A DNA stretch of 64,000 bases from Pontibacter beigongshangensis (lineage in GTDB: Bacteria; Bacteroidota; Bacteroidia; Cytophagales; Hymenobacteraceae), in assembly GCF_014332515.1 (NCBI RefSeq), contig NZ_VFSD01000003.1, forward strand, positions 248,001 to 312,000, written 5' to 3'. The position numbers and the translations under genes are program-made. The notes beneath the pieces are model-generated. The model did no database searches, had not been told where the DNA came from, and saw only the letters and a list, made by a program, of their open reading frames with translations. Shown here in pieces: positions 16,173 through 24,522 of the stretch. Every line of letters begins with the position of its first letter. Position 1 is the first letter of the stretch.

Positions 16173-16441
16173 GCTGGCACGCGCTTTCAGCCTTATCCTG
16201 TCCCATACCTGGTCGGGAAGCGCTACATCGGCTATCAGATCGGCAGCCGTGTCTTTTTTATACATTCAATGCAGCCGCGTCCTTTGCTTCTCCGTTCCCT
16301 ACCCCCTTACAAGGCTGAGTATTACCTGCAAGCGTCATAAGTCGCCCAAAATGTGGTTCTGCCGGGGGAAAGAGCCGGGTGCTTCGGCTTGTTAAATCTG
16401 CTGATTTATGGGACAGGATAAGGCTTAGAGCTCGCGCCAGC
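16173..16441. repeat. Inverted REP-like pair, 32-nt arms
   Basis: Arms 16173-16204 and 16410-16441 are reverse complements apart from a few substitutions. Each consists of a REP-like half (GCTGGC foot) plus a CCTTATCCTGTCCC segment. They bracket about 205 bp with no coding sign. This looks like a BIME-type or non-autonomous REP element. Confidence 0.7.
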
Positions 16442-16671
16442 AGGTATATTGGCGCAAGACAATAGCAGGCAATACGCTAATTTTCTTCCAGGGTACAATG
16501 AAGAACGGATTGAGGAGAAAGGCTGGAAGACTTAACTGGCCACTAACTCCGCTGCAGTCCTTCATTTGCAACTCCTCTAAGATTCTGATTATTAACAGAA
16601 TAAATTATTCACTTTTCCCTATGCGCCTGCGTTAACTGGATTGTTTTCTTACTTTAAGGTCAGGACTATTC

Positions 16672-17817
16672 CTACTTTGCCGGCACCGCCCCAACTTGAG
16701 AGGGAGGTGCATCTGCCTTTACAGGTGACATCATGGCTGGCACATCTTTTTGGTATTGGAAGTGCTTCTTTAAACTTAATATTGGCTGTTCAATTAATTT
16801 CCAGGAAACGTAGGAGACAAATAGCAGCAAACAAAATTTCTCCGCGCTTAAAAGGTAGAGGTTATAGCGGAATACAGATGCGGGTAAATGAGAATTTAAA
16901 AATGTAAATGTTTTATTTGTGAAGTGTGGTAACAGCAGGTGGTACAGGTAAATTCCGTAGCTTAGTTTGCCTATGAATATCAAAGGTTTATTGTTCAGGA
17001 TCAGGTTATACAGAGTAGATTTACTCTCTTTGTTTAGGATAATGCCACATATTGCCCATACCGTACAAACCGCTGTAAGCGTACGGGAGGGAAGAATATA
17101 CGGACCTGTGCCAGTTACCCGCACAACTTGTAGAATAGTACATCCTATTGCCAGAAAAAACAAAGTTAGATAATGAGCCCTTATCAGATCCGGCTTGTTA
17201 ACATATACCCAGGCTAATAAGGCGCCTAGCCCAAGGCCATCAAAACATGACACCGTGAGGATATCCCCAAGCATGATATCCTTCAGTAGAAATTGAGCTG
17301 TCAGTCCGGTTAGGATGGAAGCTATAATAAAGGGAAGAACTAATTTTCTGTGCAGAAACACCATAAGCCATGGCCACAATAAATAAAACTGCTCTTCAAC
17401 AGCCAACGACCAGAGGTGAGAAAGCATGCCATCCCAGTTCTGAGAGTAGAAGAAATGCAGGTTGGTGACATATGTGATGTAATACAAAATGTCGCTCCTG
17501 ATGTTTGTACCTGTAGAAGGACCTAAAATAAACACCCCAGCAATTACCAGGTAATAAATCGGGAAAATGCGAAGTATCCTTCTTATAAAGAAGACTTTAA
17601 TCAGTTTGCCTTTGGATATACTTTCCACCACCGCCTTGCGCCTACTCTGTAGCAATATTGTTGTTATCAGAAAGCCGCTTAATACAAAGAATATATCTAC
17701 TCCATTATAAAAACTTGTATAATGATTGACCCAATGGTTTTCAGGAAACCAATGGGTAACCACCACCAGTAACACTGCAATAGCTCGGAGACTGTCCAGT
17801 TGCGAAATATAATTCAT
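16672..17817 (-). CDS. Acyltransferase 3 family membrane protein (OafA/YrhL type)
   Basis: This 381-residue protein has about ten predicted membrane helices. It shows the family motifs: LDSLRAIAVLLVVVTHW with the catalytic-type His at the end of helix 1, FYNGVDIFFVLSGFLIT, then RRILRIFPIYYLVI and the loop HLWSLAVEEQFYLLWP. Members O-acylate sugars of lipopolysaccharide, peptidoglycan or exopolysaccharide, or of secreted metabolites, using an acyl donor across the inner membrane. The soluble SGNH domain of some relatives is absent. The target is not deducible; the neighbours are repeats and no glycan cluster is seen. Confidence 0.92.
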   Translation of the reverse strand: MNYISQLDSLRAIAVLLVVVTHWFPENHWVNHYTSFYNGVDIFFVLSGFLITTILLQSRRKAVVESISKGKLIKVFFIRRILRIFPIYYLVIAGVFILGPSTGTNIRSDILYYITYVTNLHFFYSQNWDGMLSHLWSLAVEEQFYLLWPWLMVFLHRKLVLPFIIASILTGLTAQFLLKDIMLGDILTVSCFDGLGLGALLAWVYVNKPDLIRAHYLTLFFLAIGCTILQVVRVTGTGPYILPSRTLTAVCTVWAICGIILNKESKSTLYNLILNNKPLIFIGKLSYGIYLYHLLLPHFTNKTFTFLNSHLPASVFRYNLYLLSAEKFCLLLFVSYVSWKLIEQPILSLKKHFQYQKDVPAMMSPVKADAPPSQVGAVPAK

Positions 17818-18099
17818 GTTCCAGCCAGATTAAAACGCTACAAGTGTTGGGTGCTTGTTTTAATTTTATTTTTAATAAATATAATTATAATAAAATTACT
17901 GTGCATCATTTTTTATATTTTATTTGATCTGACATTGCGGCTAGCTCACTTTTCAAAATCCTTCATCGACCCGCCTATTGCACGTGCCTTTCCCTATCCT
18001 GGTAATTTTTTTCCTGCTAAAGCAAAGGTTAGAGCCAAAGGGGTATTTTATTCTCCCGGAGGTTATGTGGGGCTAAGGAACGAGCCGTAACATTAAATA

Positions 18100-18345
18100 T
18101 AAGCCTCAAACACTTTGCTAGCGGCACGCTATTGATAAAGGACATGGCCGGAACAACGGAGGCACGAGCTGCAAGCTCGCGCCAGTAAGTACCAGCGATT
18201 GTAGAATTGCCAGTAACTCTCAGCAAGTTAGCGGTATAAAGTCAACTCCTGGGCCTGAAAACAGCTACTGGCAGTATAATCCTGAACATGGGCCGGGAGT
18301 ATAGATTTCAGAAGCAGGAGGGGCTGTACAGAGCGCATTTTGCGG
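18100..18345 (+). pseudogene. RAYT 5'-end relic with REP
   Basis: This stretch is a diverged copy of 13774-14007: the leader, a REP (18161-18185), and the ATG at 18288 with a near-identical start (ATGGGCCGGGAGTATAGATT). Similarity stops near 18329 and an in-frame stop follows soon after. It is a truncated RAYT. Confidence 0.8.
18161..18185 (+). repeat. REP palindrome e
   Basis: GGCACGAGCTGCAAGCTCGC then GCCAG is nearly identical to copy b and belongs to the RAYT relic. Confidence 0.88.
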
Positions 18346-18604
18346 GAGTATAGTCGAGGAGGGTAGTGAGGAAAACGTTTGCCCGGGAGTTTCCGGAAGA
18401 GTGTGTATAATGATTTTCTGAAATATTTTGGATCAGCAGTGGCAGGTATTATTATTTATAGTATTATTGAGGCAAAAAGGAATATTTATTTTATTGAGAT
18501 CAGGGAGGAGAAAGCGTGGGTCTGTTTCCTTTCTGATAGAAATGCTACAGTTGCAGCTCCTGGCAATCTGTAGCCTGAGCACTATCTATTATCATAACCA
18601 TACA

Positions 18605-19201
18605 ATGAAGAAATCTGTACTTACTGTTTTTGCAAGCCTCTTTGCGCTCACGCTCTGTTTTGGACAGGATGTTATTACCACCAGGGCGGGCCTGGAGATT
18701 CAGGCCAGGATTTTTGAAGTGGGGCAAACGGAGGTAAAGTACAAGCGGTTCGACAACCTGGAAGGGCCTACGTTCATTATTCCGAAGTCTGAGATCCTGC
18801 TGGTGCTCTATGAGAATGGCACCAGCGACCTTTTCAGTGCCGACCCGCAGCAGGCTGCTTATGCTTCTGCCACCGCGGCTCCTGCTATTAACTACTACAT
18901 GAAAGGCCAGGCCGATGCCATGATGTATTACGGCGGCTATAAGCCAGCCGCGACCGGTACCCTGGTGGCTGGCCTGGTGTCGCCGCTGCTGGGCCTGATA
19001 CCGGCTATTGCCTGCTCGTCCACATCTCCTCAGCCCATGAGTCTGTACTCGCCGGATGCAGGTCTGATGGTGCAATCTGATTATCTGATGGGATACACCC
19101 ACCAGGCCAAAAAAATAAAACAAGGCAAAGTCTGGAAAAACTGGGGAATCGCGTTTGGGGCAAACCTGGTGGCTGTGCTCTTGTTAACCGCCGGGCAGTA
19201 G
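18605..19201 (+). CDS. Exported or membrane protein of unknown function, 198 aa
   Basis: The frame is open from 18428, but the ATG at 18605 starts a signal peptide (MKKSVLTVFASLFALTLCFG). Residues 20-75 (DVITTRAGLEIQARIFEVGQ... IPKSEILLVLYENGT) form a small beta-rich domain often seen in Bacteroidota secreted proteins. Two hydrophobic stretches follow (GTLVAGLVSPLLGLIPAIA and GIAFGANLVAVLLLTAG), suggesting membrane anchoring. No enzyme motif is seen. A role at the cell envelope is inferred from topology only. Confidence 0.75.
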   Translation: MKKSVLTVFASLFALTLCFGQDVITTRAGLEIQARIFEVGQTEVKYKRFDNLEGPTFIIPKSEILLVLYENGTSDLFSADPQQAAYASATAAPAINYYMKGQADAMMYYGGYKPAATGTLVAGLVSPLLGLIPAIACSSTSPQPMSLYSPDAGLMVQSDYLMGYTHQAKKIKQGKVWKNWGIAFGANLVAVLLLTAGQ

Positions 19202-19431
19202 GACCAGAGTCGCTGAAGCGCCGACCATAAGGGCGCTCCCAGGTTGCGCTGGTAACAAGAGATATGCTTTGCTATATAAAGAATTAGAAATTCAAAAGTA
19301 GAAATTATGGCAGCCGGGCTCTCTGGCAGCTTGGAAAGTCTCCAACCTTTTTTGAAGTTAAACTGGAACAATACCAGTCGGCAGCTTAGGTGCGGCAGTT
19401 TCTGCAGCAGGCCAGAACGATTCCCGCATGC

Positions 19432-19785
19432 CTATTCTCTCCTGCTGATAGAAAGAACCCGGATACCTGGCATAGCCCGGCTTTGGGTGGCAAGGCCGCA
19501 GCGACGATCTATCTGCTGCTGGAGTCGCTCAAACCTGACCCTGACCGGCACGGACGCTTCCGTTTTGAAGGCATCGCCTATATCGTCCTCATTGTCGGGT
19601 TTGTAGTTGGTATCGTTTATGACCAGATGAAAGCCGCAGCCATCCACCATGTATTCACCAGACCAGAACAGCATGCCATCGGCCTCCTCTGTAAGAGCCT
19701 TGGATTTGTCGGTGCAGGCGTTCAGGACGAGCAGGAGAGGTAGCAGCAAGAGCAGAACCGTCCGGAGGGGCTTTTTCATTCGCAT
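19432..19785 (-). CDS. Lipoprotein whose start lies inside a repeat element
   Basis: The frame is open from 19914, but the residues before MRMKKPL are repeat sequence, so the start is most likely ATG 19785 or 19779. A lipoprotein signal follows (MKKPLRTVLLLLLPLLLV ending LNAC). The mature part is about 90 residues with EYMVDGCGFHLVINDTNYKP, a small conserved unknown family. The start codon, first Lys-Lys-Pro-Leu-Arg codons and upstream sequence are the terminal motif of the dispersed element at 19760-19971. Either the element inserted at the start of the gene or its end resembles a lipoprotein leader. Function is unknown. Confidence 0.75.
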   Translation of the reverse strand: MRMKKPLRTVLLLLLPLLLVLNACTDKSKALTEEADGMLFWSGEYMVDGCGFHLVINDTNYKPDNEDDIGDAFKTEASVPVRVRFERLQQQIDRRCGLATQSRAMPGIRVLSISRRE

Positions 19786-19790
19786 AATTT
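19760..19790 (+). repeat. Dispersed CTCCGGAG/AATAATT motif, copy 3
   Basis: It reads TCCGGAGGGGC, then TTTTTCATTCGCATAATTT. It is the left terminal repeat of composite element B and overlaps the start codon of the lipoprotein gene at 19432-19785. Confidence 0.88.
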
Positions 19791-19942
19791 GGTTGATGGT
19801 TGGTTGTTGATTGTCAGTTGCTGGCCTGATCTGGCCTGAGAAAGACCTCGCAGTGTGCGCAGCTCCTGCGAGCGGCTGGGGTGTAGCAGAAGCTCGCCTG
19901 AACGAAACCCTCACAGAAGCTGCCAGGTCTGTGCCAATTCAG

Positions 19943-19971
19943 ATTATTTGAATGAAAATGCCCCTCCAGAG
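19943..19971 (-). repeat. Dispersed CTCCGGAG/AATAATT motif, copy 4
   Basis: On the minus strand it reads CTCTGGAGGGGC, then ATTTTCATTCAAATAAT. It is the second terminal repeat of element B. Confidence 0.88.
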
Positions 19972-20012
19972 CTTCTGCTGCTCTACAACCTCATGCCTGC
20001 TACCACGCTGCC

Positions 20013-21383
20013 TCAGCTCACCGACTTAATCTCGACCCGCTTTACCCGCAGCGAGAAAGTGCTCTGATCTATTACCTGCACCGTCTCTCCTTTGTCGATA
20101 TAGCCGTCCAGCGCCTGTGCGTCGTACATCACGTCGTCTATGAGCACCCGGCCGGTGGGTACCATGCGGGTGTGGGCGATGCCTGTTTTGCCGATCAGGT
20201 GGTCGGTGTTGTTGGCAGAGCGGTAACCTTCCTCACTCTCGAAGGTGTTTTGCAGCACCATGCGCTGCATGGCTTTGCTTCCCACCACGTGGCTCCAGGT
20301 GAGCGTGATCAGAATGACGGCCCCGATCATCCCCACCACTACCGCGATCATGCTTTTCATCAGGTCCTCGGAGGCAACAAACGTGAAGTCGAAGTTCTGG
20401 TTGTTCACCATGACCAGCACCAGCGACAGAAACACCACCACAATGCCACTGATGCCGGTAATGCCAAAACCGGGAATTACGAATACTTCCAGCGCGATCA
20501 GGACCAGACCCAGAATAAACAGCAGGATCTCCCAGTTCTCGGCAAGCCCGTTCAGGTAGTAAGGCGTCAGGTACAGAAAACCGGCTACCAGGGCAGCCAG
20601 AAGCGGGAATCCTACGCCCGGCGTCTGCAGCTCAAAATACAGTCCGCCCAGGATAATGAGCAGCAGAATGCCGCTGATAAAGGGGTTCAGAAAAAAAGAG
20701 ATGATATTGTCGGCAGTACCAAGTTCAAAATGAATTATTTCGGCATCGGCAAGGTTCAACTGCTGCAGCACTTCGGGTATGGAGGAAGCCTTGCCTTCGC
20801 AAAAACCCAGTTTAATGGCTTCGGAGGTAGTCAGACTCAGGACCTGGCCGGCAGAGAGCGTGCTGTCTACGCTGGCCTCTACCATGGCCTCGGCCAGATG
20901 CGGGTTGCGGCCATTAGACTCCGCCGTGGAGCGCATAATGGAGCGCATATACGACTGGTACTTGCCGGGAGCGGCCTGGCCATCGGCGCCCACCACGGTG
21001 GCAGCGCCAATGTTGCCGCCCGGCGCCATGTAAATGCTGTCGCAGGCCAGCGAGATGAGGGCACCGGCAGAGGCGGCGTTGGAGTTGATGAACACATAGA
21101 CCGGCTTCGGATATTCCATGAGGCGTTTCCGTATTTCGTCGGCGTCGTTCAGGGCTCCGCCAAAGGTGTCGAGCTCAAGCAAAACATGGTCGGCTTCCTG
21201 GCGGGTAGCTTCTTCCAGGGCCAGCTTGCTGTAGCGGTTGGTGCGGGGATCAATCTCTGATTCGATCTTCATCACAAACACCTTTGGCTTCTGCTCCTGG
21301 GCAGACGCCAAAAGGGGCAGCAGCAGGAAATATAACACCATGCAGAGTAGCTGCCCATGCGGTTGCTTTGTTATAGATTTCAT
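20013..21383 (-). CDS. NfeD-family membrane serine protease (long form)
   Basis: The frame opens at 21437; the ATG at 21383 starts a signal peptide (MKSITKQPHGQLLCMVLYFL). The protein then has a ClpP/SppA-like domain with LELDTFGGALNDADEIR and the nucleophile Ser in SNAASAGALISLACD. Four to five membrane helices follow (about 230-370), and then a C-terminal NfeD OB-fold domain (GKTGIAHTRMVPTGRVLIDD). Long NfeD proteins are membrane-embedded proteases that often pair with a stomatin-type SPFH protein. No SPFH gene is next to it here. The gene is divergent from DUF4905 at about 55 bp. Confidence 0.9.
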   Translation of the reverse strand: MKSITKQPHGQLLCMVLYFLLLPLLASAQEQKPKVFVMKIESEIDPRTNRYSKLALEEATRQEADHVLLELDTFGGALNDADEIRKRLMEYPKPVYVFINSNAASAGALISLACDSIYMAPGGNIGAATVVGADGQAAPGKYQSYMRSIMRSTAESNGRNPHLAEAMVEASVDSTLSAGQVLSLTTSEAIKLGFCEGKASSIPEVLQQLNLADAEIIHFELGTADNIISFFLNPFISGILLLIILGGLYFELQTPGVGFPLLAALVAGFLYLTPYYLNGLAENWEILLFILGLVLIALEVFVIPGFGITGISGIVVVFLSLVLVMVNNQNFDFTFVASEDLMKSMIAVVVGMIGAVILITLTWSHVVGSKAMQRMVLQNTFESEEGYRSANNTDHLIGKTGIAHTRMVPTGRVLIDDVMYDAQALDGYIDKGETVQVIDQSTFSLRVKRVEIKSVS

Positions 21384-21437
21384 AAATTTGAGTAACTTGA
21401 TAAGAATCCAATAAGTTAACAAAAATAAAGATAGCAT

Positions 21438-22250
21438 ATCATCTCTCTCAGATTTAAATATAGCTTCGGAGCCGCCCTCTGGCGCCTCAAGCTCGATACC
21501 GCCTGTCGAAAACTAGCGCTGGAGGTCCGGGATGGCGACCTATTGCTGGCCTCTTTTTTCCTGCTCGACTGCGATCGGCTGGAGCTGCAGGAGCTGCAAC
21601 TGACCCAGCCCAATGCCTGGTGGCAAGGGCTGGAAGACGCTCATGCCGGCCTGGTGCTGCTGCACGGCTACGGCGACCGGAAGCTGGGGCAGCACAAAGG
21701 CATCAGCGCACTGGCGGCAGGCGGGCAGGTGCTCTGGGAAAAGCCGGACCTCGCCTTTTACGGGCTGGGGGAGTGTGGCCTGTATGCCCACGAGGTAGCG
21801 CAGCCAGGCTCCGATTTCCGGCTGTTGCACCTGCCGGCTGGCGAGGAGGCCCGGCATCGCGTAAGCCAGGTAAAGGCGGCCGAGGAGGTGGCCCAGTTCA
21901 ACAGGGCTCGTTTCAGCGAGTGCGTTTATCCGGTGCTGTACCTGGAGGGGGAGCCCTATTTTGAGGAGGTGCGCCGCTTTCTGGCTCATACACTGGCGGT
22001 AACCCCCGTAAGCGCCATAGAATATGCTGAGACAGAGGCATATATCCTGATAAGCTATTACGTAAGAACGAAAAATGAAAAGTTAGAGAACCTTCTGGTT
22101 GTTTTTGAGCTGGAAGGAAATTTCTGTTTCTCAGAGAGTCTCGCCTCCGAATTAAGTGGAATAGGTTCAGATACTTTTTTTATCTTTAGGGGCGATTTAT
22201 ATTTTATTCAGCAAAAGGAGATTCTGCAGATTCACAGCCTGCAATTTTAG
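21438..22250 (+). CDS. DUF4905 protein, start uncertain
   Basis: Coding sequence matching DUF4905 reads through FGAALWRLKLDTACRKLALE, upstream of the first standard start (TTG at 21543), and stays open to an in-frame TAG at 21432. The stretch 21435-21542 contains no ATG, GTG or TTG. An ATC at 21438/21441 or an error in the sequence would explain this. The downstream part has LLHGYGDRKLGQHKGISALAAGGQVLWEKPD, a repeat of the type found in WD/PQQ-like propellers. The family is restricted to Bacteroidota and its function is unknown. Confidence 0.7.
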   Translation: MISLRFKYSFGAALWRLKLDTACRKLALEVRDGDLLLASFFLLDCDRLELQELQLTQPNAWWQGLEDAHAGLVLLHGYGDRKLGQHKGISALAAGGQVLWEKPDLAFYGLGECGLYAHEVAQPGSDFRLLHLPAGEEARHRVSQVKAAEEVAQFNRARFSECVYPVLYLEGEPYFEEVRRFLAHTLAVTPVSAIEYAETEAYILISYYVRTKNEKLENLLVVFELEGNFCFSESLASELSGIGSDTFFIFRGDLYFIQQKEILQIHSLQF

Positions 22251-22264
22251 TTTATATTTTAGCC

Positions 22265-23281
22265 ATGAACCGAGTATTATTTGCTGCCCTTTTGGTAGCG
22301 CCATTTCTTTCTTTTTCAGCCGCAGCGTTAGGGACAGATGCCGTTCGCGATTCTGTGGGCGTTGAGTCTAAAAACGGGAGGCTATTTGTGCAGCATAAGG
22401 TGGAGCCCAAAGAAACGCTGTATGCCTTGGCGCGGAAGTATGGCGTTTCGGTTGCGCAGATCGTGGAAGCGAACCCTTCTGTGGAGAGCACTATCAAAAT
22501 CGGTCAGGTTGTGCTTATTCCGCGTAGCAGGGCAGGGGCTACAGCTGCAGCAGCGCCGGTGCGCACTGCGCCGGTAGCCGCCACACCTGCCGGCACTCCG
22601 GCAGCCGCTGCCAGCAACCGCACCTTTGTGGTAACAGAACGCGGCGACAAAATACATGTGGTAGAGCCGGGGCAGACCTTGTACGCCATCTCCCGGATGC
22701 ACGACGTGCGAATTGAGGACGTTAAGGCCTGGAACAATCTTCCGGGCAACCAGGTAAATATAGGCGCCCGGCTGATTGTAGGCAAAAATGTGCCGGTTAC
22801 CTCGTCTAAGCCGCAATACGTGCCGGAGTCGGATGATGTGATAAACCGGGACCGCGCTGCCGAAACGGCCACTGCCGCTGCAGTGCCTGCGGGCAGCCCC
22901 TCCGGACCAGCCACTACCCCAGAATATACCACGATTGGTGCAGCCGCCGGAACCCCCTCCGCCGAAACAACCACAGCCCACAACGACACGGAGGAGAACA
23001 TGGCCGGCGTGAAGAAGGTGCTGGAATCTGGCATGGCCGAAATGATAGACCCTAAAACAGACACCAACAAATACCTGGCGCTGCACAAGTCGGCCCCGGT
23101 AGGCACCATCATGCAGGTAAAAAATGCCATGAACAACCAGGTGGTGTATGTGCGCGTCATCGGCAAACTGCCCGACACCGGCTCCAACGACAAAGTAATT
23201 GTGCGGCTTTCTAAAAAAGCCTATCAGAAGCTCGGCGCTGTGGACCAGCGGTTCCGGGTAGAACTCTCGTATGTGCCGTAG
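22265..23281 (+). CDS. Secreted LysM protein with C-terminal double-psi-barrel domain
   Basis: A signal peptide (1-20) is followed by two LysM peptidoglycan-binding domains (about 44-86 and 131-173), each with the TLYA motif and IGxxLIV end. They are separated by an Ala/Pro-rich linker. The C-terminal 90 residues (HKSAPVGTIMQVKNAMNNQVVYVRVIGKLPD... VRLSKKAYQKLGAVDQRFRV) match the RlpA-like double-psi beta-barrel common in Bacteroidota LysM proteins. It probably acts on or stabilises cell wall in the periplasm. The start ATG lies 14 bp after the DUF4905 stop, so co-transcription is likely. Confidence 0.92.
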   Translation: MNRVLFAALLVAPFLSFSAAALGTDAVRDSVGVESKNGRLFVQHKVEPKETLYALARKYGVSVAQIVEANPSVESTIKIGQVVLIPRSRAGATAAAAPVRTAPVAATPAGTPAAAASNRTFVVTERGDKIHVVEPGQTLYAISRMHDVRIEDVKAWNNLPGNQVNIGARLIVGKNVPVTSSKPQYVPESDDVINRDRAAETATAAAVPAGSPSGPATTPEYTTIGAAAGTPSAETTTAHNDTEENMAGVKKVLESGMAEMIDPKTDTNKYLALHKSAPVGTIMQVKNAMNNQVVYVRVIGKLPDTGSNDKVIVRLSKKAYQKLGAVDQRFRVELSYVP

Positions 23282-23352
23282 GTTGGTTGCTGCCTGTTGA
23301 TTGTTCGATATTTCACTTGAGTATACGTTTTACTTTATAAGCAGCAGCAGAA

Positions 23353-23384
23353 CTTCTGAAGGGCCGTTTTGATTGGAATAATTT
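23353..23384 (+). repeat. Dispersed CTCCGGAG/AATAATT motif, copy 5
   Basis: It reads CTTCTGAAGGGCC, then GTTTTGATTGGAATAATTT, preceded by GCAGCAGCAG. The palindrome has changed on both sides (CTTC/GAAG), which keeps pairing. Confidence 0.82.
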
Positions 23385-23398
23385 GAAAGATAGTATGC

Positions 23399-23435
23399 AA
23401 GAGCCTGAGCTGTAGTAGTTCAGGCTCTTCTGTTT
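23399..23435 (+). terminator. Intrinsic terminator after the LysM gene
   Basis: AAGAGCCTGAGCT (23399-23411) pairs with 23417-23429 (one mismatch near the tip, 5-nt loop) and is followed by CTGTTT. It lies about 120 bp beyond the LysM stop. Confidence 0.75.
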
Positions 23436-23660
23436 ACTTAATTGAGGAATAAGTAGTAGGGGGCGAGGCAGGTGACTGGCGCAATAATTGGAGATAAAAG
23501 TAGAATGCGACAACCATTCATCTGATAATTGCTGTTACGCATAAATTACTATGCGAGGGCCATTACCCCCAAGGGAGACACAAAATTGCTTGCGTAACAA
23601 AGCGAAAAGTTAAACCCGGATCCTCCTCAAAAACCATAACAGCTAAAAACCAACCTCTAC

Positions 23661-24437
23661 ATGAAACCAGACTTTAACAGCGTGAAGGCCTTGCTCGACG
23701 ATCGTGCTGAAAAATACAACCAGCCCGGCTTTATTCCACACGACCCGATCTCCATTCCGCATCGCTTCACTAAAAAACAGGACATCGAGATAAGCGGCTT
23801 CTTTGCGGCCATCCTGGCCTGGGGGCAGCGCAAAACCATCATCAACAACTGCCTGAAGCTGATGGACTTCATGGACTACGCGCCACACGATTTTGTGCTG
23901 CACCACCAGGAGCAGGACCTGACCCGCTTCCTCGGCTTTAAGCACCGCACCTTCAACGATACCGACCTGCTGTACCTGCTGTTCTTTTTCAGGCAGTACT
24001 ACCAGCGCCACGAGAGCCTCGAAACCGCATTTACGGGGGAGCAAAACCAGCTGCAGACCCAGAAGCAGCGGCTGGAGCATTTTCATAACACTGTCTTCAG
24101 CCTGGAAGAAGCGCCGCACCGCACCCGCAAGCACATCTCCACGCCGGCCCGAAAATCGGCCTGCAAGCGCCTGAACATGTACCTGCGCTGGATGGTGAGG
24201 CAAGACAAGGCCGGGGTCGATTTCGGTATCTGGCGCAACCTGCCCATGGCCGACCTCATTTGCCCCTGCGATGTGCACGTGGAGCGCGTAGCCCGCCGGC
24301 TCGGCCTCATTTCCCGCAAACAAATGGACTGGGAAACAGCCGAGGAACTCACCGCTCACCTCAGCGCCTTCGACCCAGCCGACCCGGTGCGCTACGACTT
24401 TGCGCTGTTTGGGCTGGGGGTGGAGGAGAAGTTTTAG
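23661..24437 (+). CDS. TIGR02757 (DUF2400) family protein
   Basis: This 258-residue protein shows the family pattern: DPISIPHRFTKKQDIEISGFFAAILAWGQRKTIINN, a central FFFRQYY, then LNMYLRWMVRQDKAGVDFGIW and LICPCDVHVERVARRLGLI near the C-terminus. The Cys/His in CPCDVHV are conserved. The family is of unknown function but looks helical and is related to DNA glycosylase-like helix-hairpin-helix folds. It is monocistronic with no obvious functional partner. Confidence 0.9.
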   Translation: MKPDFNSVKALLDDRAEKYNQPGFIPHDPISIPHRFTKKQDIEISGFFAAILAWGQRKTIINNCLKLMDFMDYAPHDFVLHHQEQDLTRFLGFKHRTFNDTDLLYLLFFFRQYYQRHESLETAFTGEQNQLQTQKQRLEHFHNTVFSLEEAPHRTRKHISTPARKSACKRLNMYLRWMVRQDKAGVDFGIWRNLPMADLICPCDVHVERVARRLGLISRKQMDWETAEELTAHLSAFDPADPVRYDFALFGLGVEEKF

Positions 24438-24522
24438 GGGATGCTAATTGAGTACGCTGTCTTATCAAAACAGGCAGGAGGGCGCGCCAAAATCAATTTC
24501 TAATTTTGAATTTGAAATAGCG

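Larger units (their letters stand above)
16060..16671. other. Intergenic region with RAYT and REP relics, 612 bp
   Basis: It holds a 3' RAYT remnant (16097-16150) followed by a 32-nt inverted repeat with REP-like ends (16173-16204 and 16410-16441). The rest shows no gene; short frames here read as non-coding. Confidence 0.7.
17818..18604. other. Intergenic region with 5' RAYT relic, 787 bp
   Basis: An AT-rich 5' part, with no gene seen, is followed at 18100-18329 by a copy of the RAYT upstream region and first codons. The remainder up to the gene at 18605 shows no clear coding or RNA signal. Confidence 0.7.
19760..19971 (-). mobile_element. Composite repeat element B, 212 bp, MITE-like
   Basis: Inverted copies of the dispersed motif (19760-19790 and 19943-19971) bracket about 150 bp. 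Read on the minus strand, this interior matches the interior of element A (25221-25433) along most of its length. Shared blocks include CTCGCAGGAGCTGCGCAC, AGCTTCTGCT and CAATCAACAAC. There is no reading frame for a transposase, so it would be non-autonomous. Target duplication was not identified. Confidence 0.75.
23282..23660. other. Intergenic region, 379 bp
   Basis: It contains motif copy 5 (23353-23384) and a strong terminator (23399-23435). The remainder up to 23661 is AT-rich with no other feature seen. Confidence 0.6.
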
